Shown: piece by piece, positions 11,733-23,206 of the stretch
Position numbering within the stretch: the first letter of the stretch is position 1
Layout: every line of letters begins with the position of its first letter
Assembly (NCBI GenBank): GCA_028023455.1
Contig: JAQFVV010000012.1
Span: 14,706,364 to 14,770,363, forward strand
DNA length: 64,000 nucleotides
From: Epiperipatus broadwayi
Taxonomy: Eukaryota > Onychophora > Udeonychophora > Euonychophora > Peripatidae
Reading direction: 5' to 3'
Made by a program: the position numbers and the translations under genes
The notes under the pieces: model-generated
The model's database searches: none
Told to the model about the DNA's origin: nothing
The model's input: the letters and a program-made list of their open reading frames with translations, nothing else

Positions 11733-13397
11733 CAAGAAAAATGGGAATTACAATATTTTTTTACTGAAGAAAAAATTAAATTTTATGTCTGATATATAGA
11801 CTCTTCATCACAATTTGCAAAGAATATAATCTCAAGAGGCACTATAATATAAATACTAAAGAATGCTATGACAAATATGTTGAAACTTTGAGAAGATGAA
11901 ATGTCACAATTAAAGCTGAACAACAAAATGTATTTACCAAGCATACTGAGGCTATTGTTAAAACTAACTATTTATTAACACACTTAACTGCAAGTCAAAA
12001 CCATTTACTGAAGGATAATTTATTCATGAATGTATTGTTAAAACAGTAGAAGTATCGTGTCCAGAACAAGTTCAAAAATAATAAATTTATCTTAAAATAT
12101 CATAGCTAGCGAATTGAAGAAATGGCCGAGTATTAAAGAAATCAACGAAAATTAATAATTCCAAACATTCGTGACTTATTCCATTGCAATTGTTGAAAGA
12201 ACAGATGCAAAGGTTACCGTTCAATTACCCGTTTTTATTTGCATATGTGATGTAAACTAGAACGTTAGTAAAGAATTTCTAGAATCTATTCCTATGCATG
12301 ATATGGCGACTATAATTGTTGATATTTTTGACCAGCTTAAAAAAGTTTTGATTTAATACAATTTACCATTACAAAAGCTAGTTTGTCTTGCAATTTATGG
12401 TGCTCCTGCCATGACTGATGTTCTTAATGAGATTGTTAATAAGTTAAATCCAAAGAAGAAGAAAGTGATTATTTGAAACATTTTCATTGCATTATTCATC
12501 AACAAATATTGTACTCCAAAATTTTAAATACTGGGCTATGTGCGGAAAAATGTCATTAAAATTGCAAATTATATTTGTGCAAAAGCCTTTAACCATTGTC
12601 AATTTGTTAAATTTCTAAATTAGATGGGTTTCCAGTCATATTGTTTTGAAGTGATTCTTCGAATTGCAGAATGATTACTATTTTTTTAGAATAAAAAAAT
12701 TATGAATGTGGAATATTGCAAGATGATTAATGGATAAAGAACTTGGCTTTTTCAGTTAACATTACAAATCACTTTAGTCAACTTAATCTTAATTTACTAC
12801 AAGACAAACATCATATAGTCATAATGTTATTTGATAATATTAATGTTTTCAAAAAAAAATTATTACTTTGGAAAAAACAACAAAATGAAAATAAATCTCA
12901 TTTTGAATGTCACCAATCATTATTACAAATATTACAGCAGAGTTGAAATTTTCAGAATAAGCTAATCACATTGCAATATTAGAAAATGAATTTGAAAGAA
13001 GGTTTTCAGATTTCAAAAAATGTGAAATTCATTTTTATCTATTTACTTCTCCTTTATCAATTGATGTTGAAATCGTGGATGATAATTTACAACTGAAATT
13101 CACTATTGATTCCATATTGAAACAACAATATATATAGAACTTAGGATTCCAAATTTCTATAATTATTTATTAGTTGACCAATTTTCCAATATATTGTGTG
13201 CCATTAGATGTATTTTAGTCATGTTTGGCAGATATTTGTGGGAATAATTATTTCCAATTTTAAAAAACAATAAGACTGCAGAAAGATTAAGATTAACAGA
13301 TTAGTATATACAATCAATTTTAAAAGTATCTACAGCTCAACAAATTCCACCAAATTTTGAAGAGTTGGCTAATGAAAAACGATGCCAAGTTTCTTAA
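11733..13397 (+). pseudogene. hAT transposase pseudogene (GTF2IRD2/ZBED/EPM2AIP1-like)
   Basis: Fragments in several frames follow the order of this transposase family. They are an N-terminal 'QEKWELQYFFTE' near 11733, a 'SIPMHDMATIIVDIFDQLKK' segment near 12290, and 'LVCLAIYGAPAMTD' near 12385, which corresponds to the catalytic 'TDGAPSM' region. A 'FNHCQFVKF' segment follows near 12590. The longest intact piece (12743-12946) contains 'NITNHFSQLNLNLL' and 'KKKLLLWKKQ', and the C-terminus is 'NFEELANEKRCQVS' with stop at 13395-13397. Many stops and shifts make it non-functional. The live enzyme would cut and join the element's ends; several host genes descend from this family. Confidence 0.82.
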
Positions 13398-13605
13398 AAA
13401 AAATGATGCAATTAAATTATGTTAGTTTGGAAAACAGTTTCTAAACTTTACATTTGTTTTTTAACATAGTTATATTTTGTCATATGTTATTTTATATGTA
13501 AAACTACAATGTTAATAATAAATAATGTGCTTTCTTTTAATTTCTGTATTCTGTTGCAATGTGAGCGATTTGATGTTAAATAGTTCATGTGGTTGTCAGT
13601 GGTAA

Positions 13606-13623
13606 ATGAGTTTGACATGCCTG
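13606..13623 (-). repeat. right terminal inverted repeat of the hAT element
   Basis: ATGAGTTTGACATGCCTG on the plus strand is the inverse of the left end, followed by the imperfect target duplication ATTCATAG. Confidence 0.75.
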
Positions 13624-13631
13624 ATTCATAG

Positions 13632-16600
13632 CTTTTTTTTATTTTTTTGACAGTTAAATCATAAAATATTATTATGATTTTACATTGACACTTTTGGATT
13701 GACTCAAAATTCCATTTGAAAAAGACTAGCTAGGCACATTTAAGTACCAAATACATATTTACAATTATAAAGCTCCAATCCATCCATCTTCAGGCAGAAA
13801 ATAGATTTTATTATTTTAACTTTAAAATTATTTAAAATAAAAATCACACAAAGAAATTACAGAACACACTTTCAAGATAAAAAAAAATAAAAAATACAGT
13901 AATTTATTAAAATATGTGTTAATAAAATCATTTACAATAAATTAACTTACAATTTTAACAGTAAACAACTACATGATTCATCTTATTCTTCCTTTTTCCC
14001 TCTTCAAAATAATCAAATCATAATAAATCTCTTGCCCTATTTATATATACACATCAAATAACAATAAAGAACTTTTAATTAAAAAGATTAAACTTTGTCT
14101 TGAAGATACCAGAAAATAATATATTTCAGGGAGGGATGGCCATCTTTTATAAAACTGATTTTAAATCATTTTATATATTCAATTAGATTTCTTTTTTTTT
14201 TTTTTTTATAAAACTATTTTATATACATTACATATTTTTGTTTTTATAAAATACAAAATTCATGTTACAAAAATTTTCTATTAAATAAACTTTTTCCCAA
14301 TATAAATGAAATTGACAAAATAAGTTCAGCTAAATATGGATCATATAAAAATTACATAATCACAATTGATTATATTTATACATAAGACAAAATTGAATCA
14401 TTTATAACACTGAAAAGCATTCTGATAAAAGAAAGCTCAGATATTTCTATAAATGCTGTCTAACAGAAGCAAACAACTTAAAATTAAGATAATTTTAAAA
14501 ACAATTTTCTATTGATGATTTTATAATGACTTACTTGTTTGAATTTTTATTCTAAATTGACATAACATTATTGGATCTAGTACTAAAAATAAATACCAAC
14601 ATTTTTATAATATATTCTTTTTTTTTTTTTTTTAATATTTATTTCATACTGAAACATAGACAATGTCTAAAAATACATAACTGAAGTATATTCAAAATTA
14701 TTATACTAAAGAACAGAAACATATGAATCAGAAAATTAAAGCACCTTCAAATAAGCTTAATGTAAAATAAGAATTAGATATGATGTAATAACCAATTTCT
14801 AGATTGTAAATTTTGATAATACAAAGCTACAGGATTGATTTCAGAGAAATATCTTCACCAGCTATGCCAAGCACATAAGACTATACTAATTACAAGGCAG
14901 AATCAATTGTATGTATGTTCTCTGCTTGAAAACATATAGAATAATTGTAATATTTTGATTATCATTAGCTTTCTTTTAACATAATTTATTTTAGCACATT
15001 GGTATATATGCTATATCATACAATTTAATGAGCCCTTATATCGTTATTTGCACACAATTATTAAATCTTTCTTTTTTCTCCTCATATAATCCAACAAAAT
15101 TTATTATAAAAATTGAAATGCAAACTTCAGAAAGAGAATTTGAAAATTTTAAAAAGTTTGAAATCATTGTTTTTGTCAACTGTTTATTGAATTAATATAA
15201 ATTTAACTCGAATCAGATCCAAATAATATTTGACTTAAATTAGGTGGATGTTGATAGAAATAATCAAAAAAGAAGCATTTGGAAGATAAATATCTGACTG
15301 ATAAATATCCATACAAAATGATGACTTGTATTACTTTTTTGTATTTAATAAAATTAGCATCTTGAAATTGATAAATATTATGTCAATGTTTAAGATAATT
15401 TATTTTTTTTAGAATCAGTATTTTTAAAAAATTACTGAGTCAGCACAATGTCAAAAATCTGATTAATAAAATTCTAAATATTTTTAATCCAGTATATGAA
15501 GATAATGAGGTATCTCTACTGAAAAAAATCACTTGCATGTACAAACATGTTAAGCAGCTCTAATATTTGGAGTGTATACATATATATATATAAATTGAAA
15601 ATTTGCAAAACTATTAATTATGTACTTGTTGTTTGGACTATTTCCATCATCTAATATGAGTACTGAATGTCTTTCTAATTTAACTTTTTTATTTAAATAT
15701 TCCAAATACATTCAATACTAAGATAATGGAAATAGTCCAAACAATAAATATAATTAAAACACCATCATCACAAACCTTCAGGAGAACATTAATTATGTAC
15801 GTTTAACATATATTTCATTTAGAAGTGGATACATGTGAATAAAGATTCTTTATATACATATTTGTAAAAAATGTTAGCATTTATTAACATAAAATATTAC
15901 ACTACAGAAAAAGATTTCAATTTCTATAAAACAGATATGGAAATGATGTAATTAATGTACCTAATATAAGTATGCAGACTTTGGAGTTCAAAACTTCTCA
16001 TGAACTCCTATAAATAATTTATTATTATTAACATAAAATCTTAATTAACAATGAAAAAGTTTTGTAGACTTTTGATAAAGAAATAATACTATTTGTTAAT
16101 GCAAATTATCCACAAAGACAAAAAACCCCTGACATTTCCTAATGAGAAAAAAAAATTCAACAACTACTTTCTGATGAAAGAATGCTGACATTTTTAAAAA
16201 TATTTTTAATGTGAATTCAGCATAGCCTACTTTTTCCCCCACCAGATCACATTAATAACATGTTATCCACACTAATTATATTACATTATAATGCTGGATA
16301 CATATTATTAAACACATACATTATTTTTTCCTATACTATCTCTCAAAAGTCTCCCCCTCCATTTATTATTTCATTTCAATGAAAATAACAAATCAATGAT
16401 AAATACATATTTCAAATGTAAAAAAAGTGCATGTTAGCTTTGTATAATAAAATTATCTTTTAAAACTGTATTAAATTGAGGTTTTTAAAACTATAATGGA
16501 AATGTATATATTTTATTGATTGAGTTATATGATTAGTATCACATTTCTATACATAAAAATGTTACAATTGTAATATAGTGATTCTTTTTTTGATTAACAA

Positions 16601-19095
16601 AAAATTCACTTAATATAAACACTGAAGCTTTTTAGTGTTTTATGTTAATAAGTTCAATCTATATATTTTTAAATTTCATTTTATATATAAATCATGATCT
16701 TCATATTTACTGATACTGAAGATGACTTGTAGAAACATTTCACTGTAAAACACACACAAAAAACTAAGCATACATTAGAAAAATATAATTTGTTATGAGT
16801 TTTAATTTATAATTATTATAATGATATGCTTTGGAGTATAAATAAAGATACAACAATTTACATTATTAATTTCTTTTTTAAAGTATTTAACTGTAATTTT
16901 ATATTAATAGTAGATAAAAATTATTTTTGTTTGGACATTATTTGTTCCTGCAATTAAAAAAAAGCTTGATTTATTATATATATATTAAGATGAATCTGTA
17001 ATTAACATTACTCATACAATCATGGATTCAAAAGTTTACTAATCATCATATCTAATATTATACATATTTTTCTCTATATATGACCATCCTCTTTAATTAA
17101 ATACTTATTGTGATCTTGATGTTAAGCTCCAAGACACCTAAAAAATCCCTAGTTATAATAGCAGAATTAATATTCAATTAACTTTTGAATGTATTGTGCT
17201 TTGCATAATAAATACCTTTAAAATTCAATTTCACACAATATACATTGAAAAAAGTGATTAACCATTTATGTATTAGAAATTTATACCCCCCCTCCTTCAG
17301 TTATTAAATATTATATATAGATGCTGCAAAAATTACAATATTACTAAAATCTATAAGAAGTGAACTTCATATTCTTCTAACTCATTTGTCAGATTTTTCC
17401 TCCACATTATCTCATATTAAATTAAAAAAAAAAAATGGAAACAAGATGGACCCTTATCATACATGTAATCAAGAATTAAATAACAAATTTCAAATAAACA
17501 TGAAACAACATCTATCTATAAATTTGTCATAATATAAATGATTAAATTAATGATACTAAGAATACTATTGGGTCTTACGAAGTTGAAAGAAATGTCACTA
17601 AATGTCAATTAATGTAAAGTAAAAAGCAAGTCTACGAAAAATGTGAATTGTGACTATTCCAATTATTTTTGAAATTTACACAACTTAAACATTATGTATT
17701 ATTCTTTTACTGCAGACTTATAAAAATCTGAGAAAATATATAAGTGCATGTCCACATCTACAGAAAACAGTATATAAATATTGTAATTATGCTTTTCATT
17801 TTATAAGTACCTAATTATATATTACAACATAATTAAAAAGTGACAAAAGATATAGCTACAATGATTAATGTAAAATAAAATAAAAAAACAAGCATTCATA
17901 ATTATTATATAAACAATATTCTTTAAAAAGAAGTAAAAATAAAATATTAATATACATTCATAAATAAAATATACAATCTCTTCTGCATAATTTATAATAT
18001 ATTATCCAAAAATCATAAAATTTATATAGATCTTTAGCTATTTAATTTTCTCATATATAATACAGACATTTAGTAAACTTACAATATAAAAAAAATAATA
18101 GAAAAAAATTAAACCACATACAGTTTTTAATAGGAATTTTGTAATAAATAAAAAAAAGAACAATTACATCAATAATTTTGTATTTCTATATAATAACCTA
18201 GGTATTTACAGCTGAAGATTTTCATGGTTGAAAATGGATTAAAAAATAGATTTTGGAGATCAGCATAAAATATTTTATCAAAAAGATTTTATCATAATTT
18301 GTACAAAATAAACCAGTCTGTTGCAAGCCTTTAAAAAGACTATGATCAAGTAATGAAAAAAAAAAAATCCATAAAAGTAGTCAGCTGACATTTTGATAAG
18401 ATCATATTTATCTTATTCAAGATTAGTGTTTACATAAGTGTTGTTATAACAATTTCTAAATTTATAGTAAGAAAGACTTATGATTAAAAAGACACTCACT
18501 ATTATTTTAAAAATTGATTACCCATTGGCAATGATGTAGATGAATAAAGACATCATCGAAATATTGGCTGACTGCTTTGGTAAATTAATATTTCTATCAT
18601 TTTATCAATTTTTTAGCCCTGCAATGATCTGATCAGTACACATCATAAAAAATTATTTCTATTTAGAACTACCACAAGATATTTCCAACGCTTGCTTTCA
18701 GTGTTTGCATATGTATATTATATATATTTGTAATATTTATTTTTATCAGTACATTTTTCACCTTTAGCTCAATCCTATCACAACTATCCATCAGTTCAGA
18801 AGTTAGACCAACCTCTCACACTATAGATACATTTGAAACATACACTTCTTCGAACAAGTCACATAGTTCAAGTTGCAATTTAACTTCATGCACACATTAC
18901 TTTTTTAGAATTATTTAAACTTAACTTCATACTATTCACACATTATTGAAACATATGTCCATATTAGCTAATGAATATGAAAAATATTTTAGTAGTAAGG
19001 ATAATTCATATAACATTGAAACATTGTTTTTTAAAACCTATTTCCAAAAATTGCATTCATTTATGGAAATATTATTAAAAAAAAAAGATACTTAT
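13632..19095. other. AT-rich DNA, no gene recognised
   Basis: This long stretch holds runs of A or T and short (TA)n tracts, and no open frame that reads like a protein. It lies downstream of the transporter gene's stop codon (minus strand). One short palindrome at 15626-15744 is listed separately. Confidence 0.6.
15626..15744. repeat. palindrome, arms about 40 bp
   Basis: TTGTTTGGACTATTTCCATC at 15626 is repeated in inverted form ending at 15744, with a few mismatches across roughly 40 bases and an AT-rich loop. It could be a small foldback element or a hairpin. Confidence 0.7.
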
Positions 19096-19631
19096 GAGTT
19101 TTCAGGAATACCAAGATGCCAGCCCGTATTTTTGATAAATATAGAATTTCCAAGTTTACCAAGATTAGAGTCCTTATTTCATTAATAATCTTATGACATT
19201 TACAAAATAAATGTGAAATTTTAAAAAAAGAATTAATTTGATAAATTTCATTAACAATCTTTATTTCAATCTTTTTTTTTATTTCCCCCAAAAACGTTTA
19301 CAAAATTAATGTTACATTATAAAAAAAGGAATAAATTCTGATAAATTTCATTAACAATATTTATTTCAATTTTATTTTTTACTTCCCCCCAAAATGTTTA
19401 CAAAATGAGTAGAGGGCGTACAATGTCTCAAAGATGTATTTGTTTTATTAAATTAAAAAAATAAAGTAAATAAAGATTGTTACTGAAATTTATTTTTTTT
19501 AAAAAAATTTAACATAAATTTTGTAAATGTCGGAAGATTGTTAATGAAAAATGGACTGCCATCTTGGTAAGCCCTCGAAACTGTATATTTATCAAAAATA
19601 CAGGCAGCCATCATGGTATTCCTGAAAACTC
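19096..19631. repeat. foldback element with internal tandem repeats
   Basis: The left arm begins GAGTTTTCAGGAATACCA (19096). Its inverse ends the right arm (19631, TGGTATTCCTGAAAACTC), and similarity extends about 190 bases into each arm. Between them a roughly 100-bp unit beginning TTTACAAAAT (about 19199, 19298 and 19398) is repeated, with the phrase AAATTTCATTAACAAT in each full unit. There is no coding capacity. Confidence 0.75.
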
Positions 19632-21432
19632 ACATGTACTAAATATCACACGATCTAGATTTGAAAATAATAATTTAAGCAATTAAAATCTCCAAATTTA
19701 AATGATTACCCCTCTTAACAATGTGATTTAAAAAAAAAAAATTTAACAGGTCCATGCTGATTTCATAAGAAAATGATATAAAAAGCTCACTAATCTTTCC
19801 GATTCACTAAATAAGAGACACTCTGATTCTAAATCTGTTTAAAAAATGGTTGCCTTTCATTATTATTTTTTCTATCCATTTGTTATCTATTTTGAAAGTA
19901 TTATAGCAGTTTCTTGTGATCTCAATTGTCAGTTCAGCTTATTATTGCATAAATTTCAATGTTAATGAATAGTAATTTAGTCTTCTTGATTATGTCACAC
20001 TAACCATCACAGGATAAACAAATGATAATATATTACTTTTTATTTGCCAAAGATTAGAATCACTCAGATTTGACATTCCTATTGATCTTAGGAAATGAAA
20101 TAACAATATACATAACAAAAATATCAATATATTTTATTTTTTATTCTTCAACCAATTTGAAAATAACAATGTTTAACTGCTACATTAAAAACAATGTCTA
20201 AAATCAATAGGAAACAAAAGCATCACATACTACACATTTTTTACAAAAAAATTAATATATCAACAAAAGAAGCTCACAATAGTTAAATAATATCAATATA
20301 AGATAATACTGAGGACTGTTACTGAATAGTATTAGTATTAGTCTGATTAAATGGGCTTATACCTATATTATATACATACAAGCATGCATTATCATAAATA
20401 AAATTGATAAAGTATACATATATAACATTCCAATAAATATGTTTAAATTATATGTGTGTATATATAAAAGATCTGTCCAAAAAGTGTACATATCAAAAAT
20501 TCTAAAACTTAATATTCTGAAGAATAATATTCACATCTCAATGAAACTAACTACCTCTATATTGGCATTCACATTATACATTTATATGGATACTGGTAAG
20601 CCCCATTAATAATTGATTATCTGATGTAGAACATCCCTAGTTCAGTTAATTCTGAAAGTAATCTAGAAATTAGATTGAAAATGTGAACTGAACATTAAGT
20701 CATGAAATTCTAGTGAAAAACATCCAACTATCTATTAAATAATTGTTTATCCTATTGTAAGTGTTAATTGGGACTTTTATCAGTAAACAGAAAACTAGTC
20801 AAGCTTATTTATTAGCATTTTAAATGAATTATTATAGTGACTCCAAATATAAATCGCTTAATAAATATGTTTATAAATATATATTTTATACACATGAATA
20901 AAAATAACAAATAAATGATCAATTATTTTATTTAACATAGAAGAATAAAATCTCATTTTTAATGTAATTTACAAAACAGATTTCAAATTTAATATTATAT
21001 TTTAGTCTACATACTATGGATAGTGATTAATCATTTATTTATATCTCAATATATTAAATATATATTTCACTCATTTAAAATATGATTAATATCCACAAAG
21101 TGATTCAAACTGATCATTAATAAGCTTAAATCAATAAAAAATTGAGACCAAAAATTAATTTCCATCAGATTATATAATCAGACTTAGGGCATAGTAAAGC
21201 TAAAAATAGATCTGTGCTCAAAATGCTGAAACAAGACCTGCTCTTCCCTTTTTCAAATACTTTACTACTTTGTCAATTTATTCTTACTGTATTTACTGAA
21301 TACATGAAAAGAGTTATCACATGTTTTCTGCTACCTCCCTAAAGCCTAATGAAGTTACTGTTGAAAGATAAACTATATATAGTAAGGTTTTTAAATGGAG
21401 TTTAAATTTTTTGAATTTCTATAGTACATATT
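19632..21432. other. AT-rich DNA, no gene recognised
   Basis: I see no exon, RNA gene or repeat that I can support here. It lies downstream of the transporter stop codon. Confidence 0.55.
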
Positions 21433-21692
21433 ATAATATCCACACTCTTGATTAAAATATTGAGTAGTTAATTCAAATATATTACATCATCTCTGTACTG
21501 GCCCCAGAAAGATAAGAAGTTCGGTTCAGAGCAAAATCTGTATGAAATTAAGTCATTGGTCAATAATATCCACACTCTTGATTAAAATACTGAGTAGTTA
21601 ATTCAAATATATTACATCATCTCTGTACTGGCCCCAGAAAGATAAGAAGTTCGGTTCAGAGCACATTCTGTATGAAATTAAGTCATTGGTCA
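21433..21692. repeat. two tandem copies of a 130-bp unit
   Basis: The unit starting ATAATATCCACACTCTTG at 21433 recurs at 21563. The copies differ at only a few bases (for example GAGCAAAATC against GAGCACATTC), so the duplication is recent or maintained. Confidence 0.92.
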
Positions 21693-23083
21693 ATAAGTTT
21701 ACCAGGCACATTGAATTGTACAAAGTAAATTAAATTTTATTTATTTTTTAAAAATCTATTTTGGAATGAATAATCATTCATTTATTATATCTATGTGTGT
21801 GCATGCATATATATAATAAACCTAAACCATAAAAAAAAAAAAATTTGACTGTTTAAAACTATCAAGTCAATAACCAGAAAATAAAATATGAATAATCAAT
21901 ATATAAAGAAAAACATCTAAATATAAAAAAATACATATCAGTTATCTCTGTATAAAAATAATAAAAAATCATTGTGACAAGGTAGCACTTATATCAATCA
22001 ATGAATAATGGGTTAATTGTCATAAATTTATTTCAATTAAGTAAAAGACAAACAATCTTTAAATTGCTTCATTGCAAGATAAAAATCTCTTCAACATTTT
22101 TCCAAAAGGAACAGTGAAAGAGAAGACATTAGTCATCAGATAGGTAATTGCTACATTGTGAGGGTTTTAAAAGATTATATCCTTCATCTGTAAATAACTG
22201 GATATCTATTTAGCAACTAATAATAAGACACCACTATCTATATGAAACAAAAATTCTAAGATTGTTTGGAATGAGCAGATAGTCGCCCTAACCAGTATAT
22301 TAGAAGGTGTTTTAACCATAGTATTATTAGATAACTTGTCAAAATATCATTGGCCCTGTATTCATTTTAAGTCATTTTTCCAATTCAAAATAAAATCTTT
22401 CTCAATAAAGTCCATATATATATATATATATAAAGTGTAATGATATATATATATATCATTTCACTTTATTTTCCAATAGATGGAAACATACAAATTTAAT
22501 TAAATATTCTAAAAAACATAAGCATTTTACCAGAAACATGAATCATAACAGTAGACTAATCATTTTTAATTATTGCTGACCATAACTGTATGTATCTGTA
22601 TGCATTTTAATAGGAAGGAAGGATTGGGAGGAGGGGGAGGTTGTGATAGAATTAGATATGTTCTTTTACAACTTCAAACTTAATTAAATAAAGTAATCTA
22701 ATATGCCTAACAATCAAATGTATTAGTCAAATCTAGTTAACAAAAATTTTTCAAAAAGTTCTTCTTATTTTTGTTCCTGCTATAAATATTTTTTTAAAAA
22801 AATAATTACCAGTAAAAAAAAAGCCAATTTAAAATCTGTTCTGGAAAATAATTATCAGGATGAATACAAACAGCAAGATACAAAAAGTCTGACAAAAATA
22901 GTTTTAAAAAAAATGGTCCTAGTTTTGTGGCAGAGCTGACAGCATAATTATATAAATAAGAATATTGTCAGTACATATTTGAAATTAATTTTGCAAAAAA
23001 AAAAAAAAAAACCTGATCAAATTCATATTAAAATTACATGATAAAATTACTTTCATCTCCAAAATTCAATCACATAAAATATT
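21693..23083 (-). other. probable 3' UTR and downstream region of the SLC37A3-like gene
   Basis: This is the sequence following the transporter stop codon on the minus strand. I cannot fix the polyadenylation site, because TTTATT (AATAAA on the minus strand) is too frequent here. A 37-base hairpin sits at about 22432-22468 around (TA)n, and a G-rich patch at about 22617-22645. Confidence 0.35.
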
Positions 23084-23206
23084 CTAAGAACTTATATTAC
23101 CATCAGAAAGAATTGATAATTTCGATTGATAACATCTTTGATAACAACGTAAACTTTTGATATCTTTGACAAAGAGAGGAAAAATACAAACAATGGTCAG
23201 GAATGT
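23084..23206 (-). CDS. SLC37A3: SLC37A3-like terminal coding exon
   Basis: On the minus strand an acceptor with a T-rich tract (TTTTATTTTTTAG) precedes ACATTCCTG. In phase 0, continuing from the exon at 30947, it reads TFLTIVCIFPLFVKDIKSL and 21 more residues to TAG at 23084-23086. The hydrophobic stretch completes helix 12, and the charged tail matches the position and style of the SLC37A3 C-terminus. A possible donor (GATG|GTAATA at about 23100) could instead continue splicing, but the direct stop is the simpler reading. Confidence 0.8.
   Translation of the reverse strand, partial: TFLTIVCIFPLFVKDIKSLRCYQRCYQSKLSILSDGNISS

Larger units (their letters stand above)
10087..13623 (+). mobile_element. 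degenerate hAT-superfamily DNA transposon (about 3.5 kb)
   Basis: The left end is CAGGTATGTCAAATACAT and the right end, reverse-complemented, is CAGGCATGTCAAACTCAT: 18-base terminal inverted repeats with three differences. Flanking octamers are ATTTATAT (10079-10086) and ATTCATAG (13624-13631). They match at 6 of 8 positions, consistent with a decayed 8-bp hAT target duplication. Left subterminal sequence contains GGCCCGCGGACAGC, a style common at ends of GTF2IRD2/ZBED-like hAT elements. A ruined transposase lies in the right half. About 10440-10560 is a GC-richer patch of unknown origin. Confidence 0.8.

Noticed and set aside
16930-16956. Minus-strand acceptor followed by a nine-codon open stretch (EQIMSKQK, stop) as a last SLC37A3 exon
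   Set aside because: The exon at 23084-23206 already supplies the C-terminal helix and a stop in the right phase.
18535-18580. Hammerhead-like GACATCATCGAAATATTGG
   Set aside because: The first core is not CTGATGA and no stem I pairs; at most a decayed tail.
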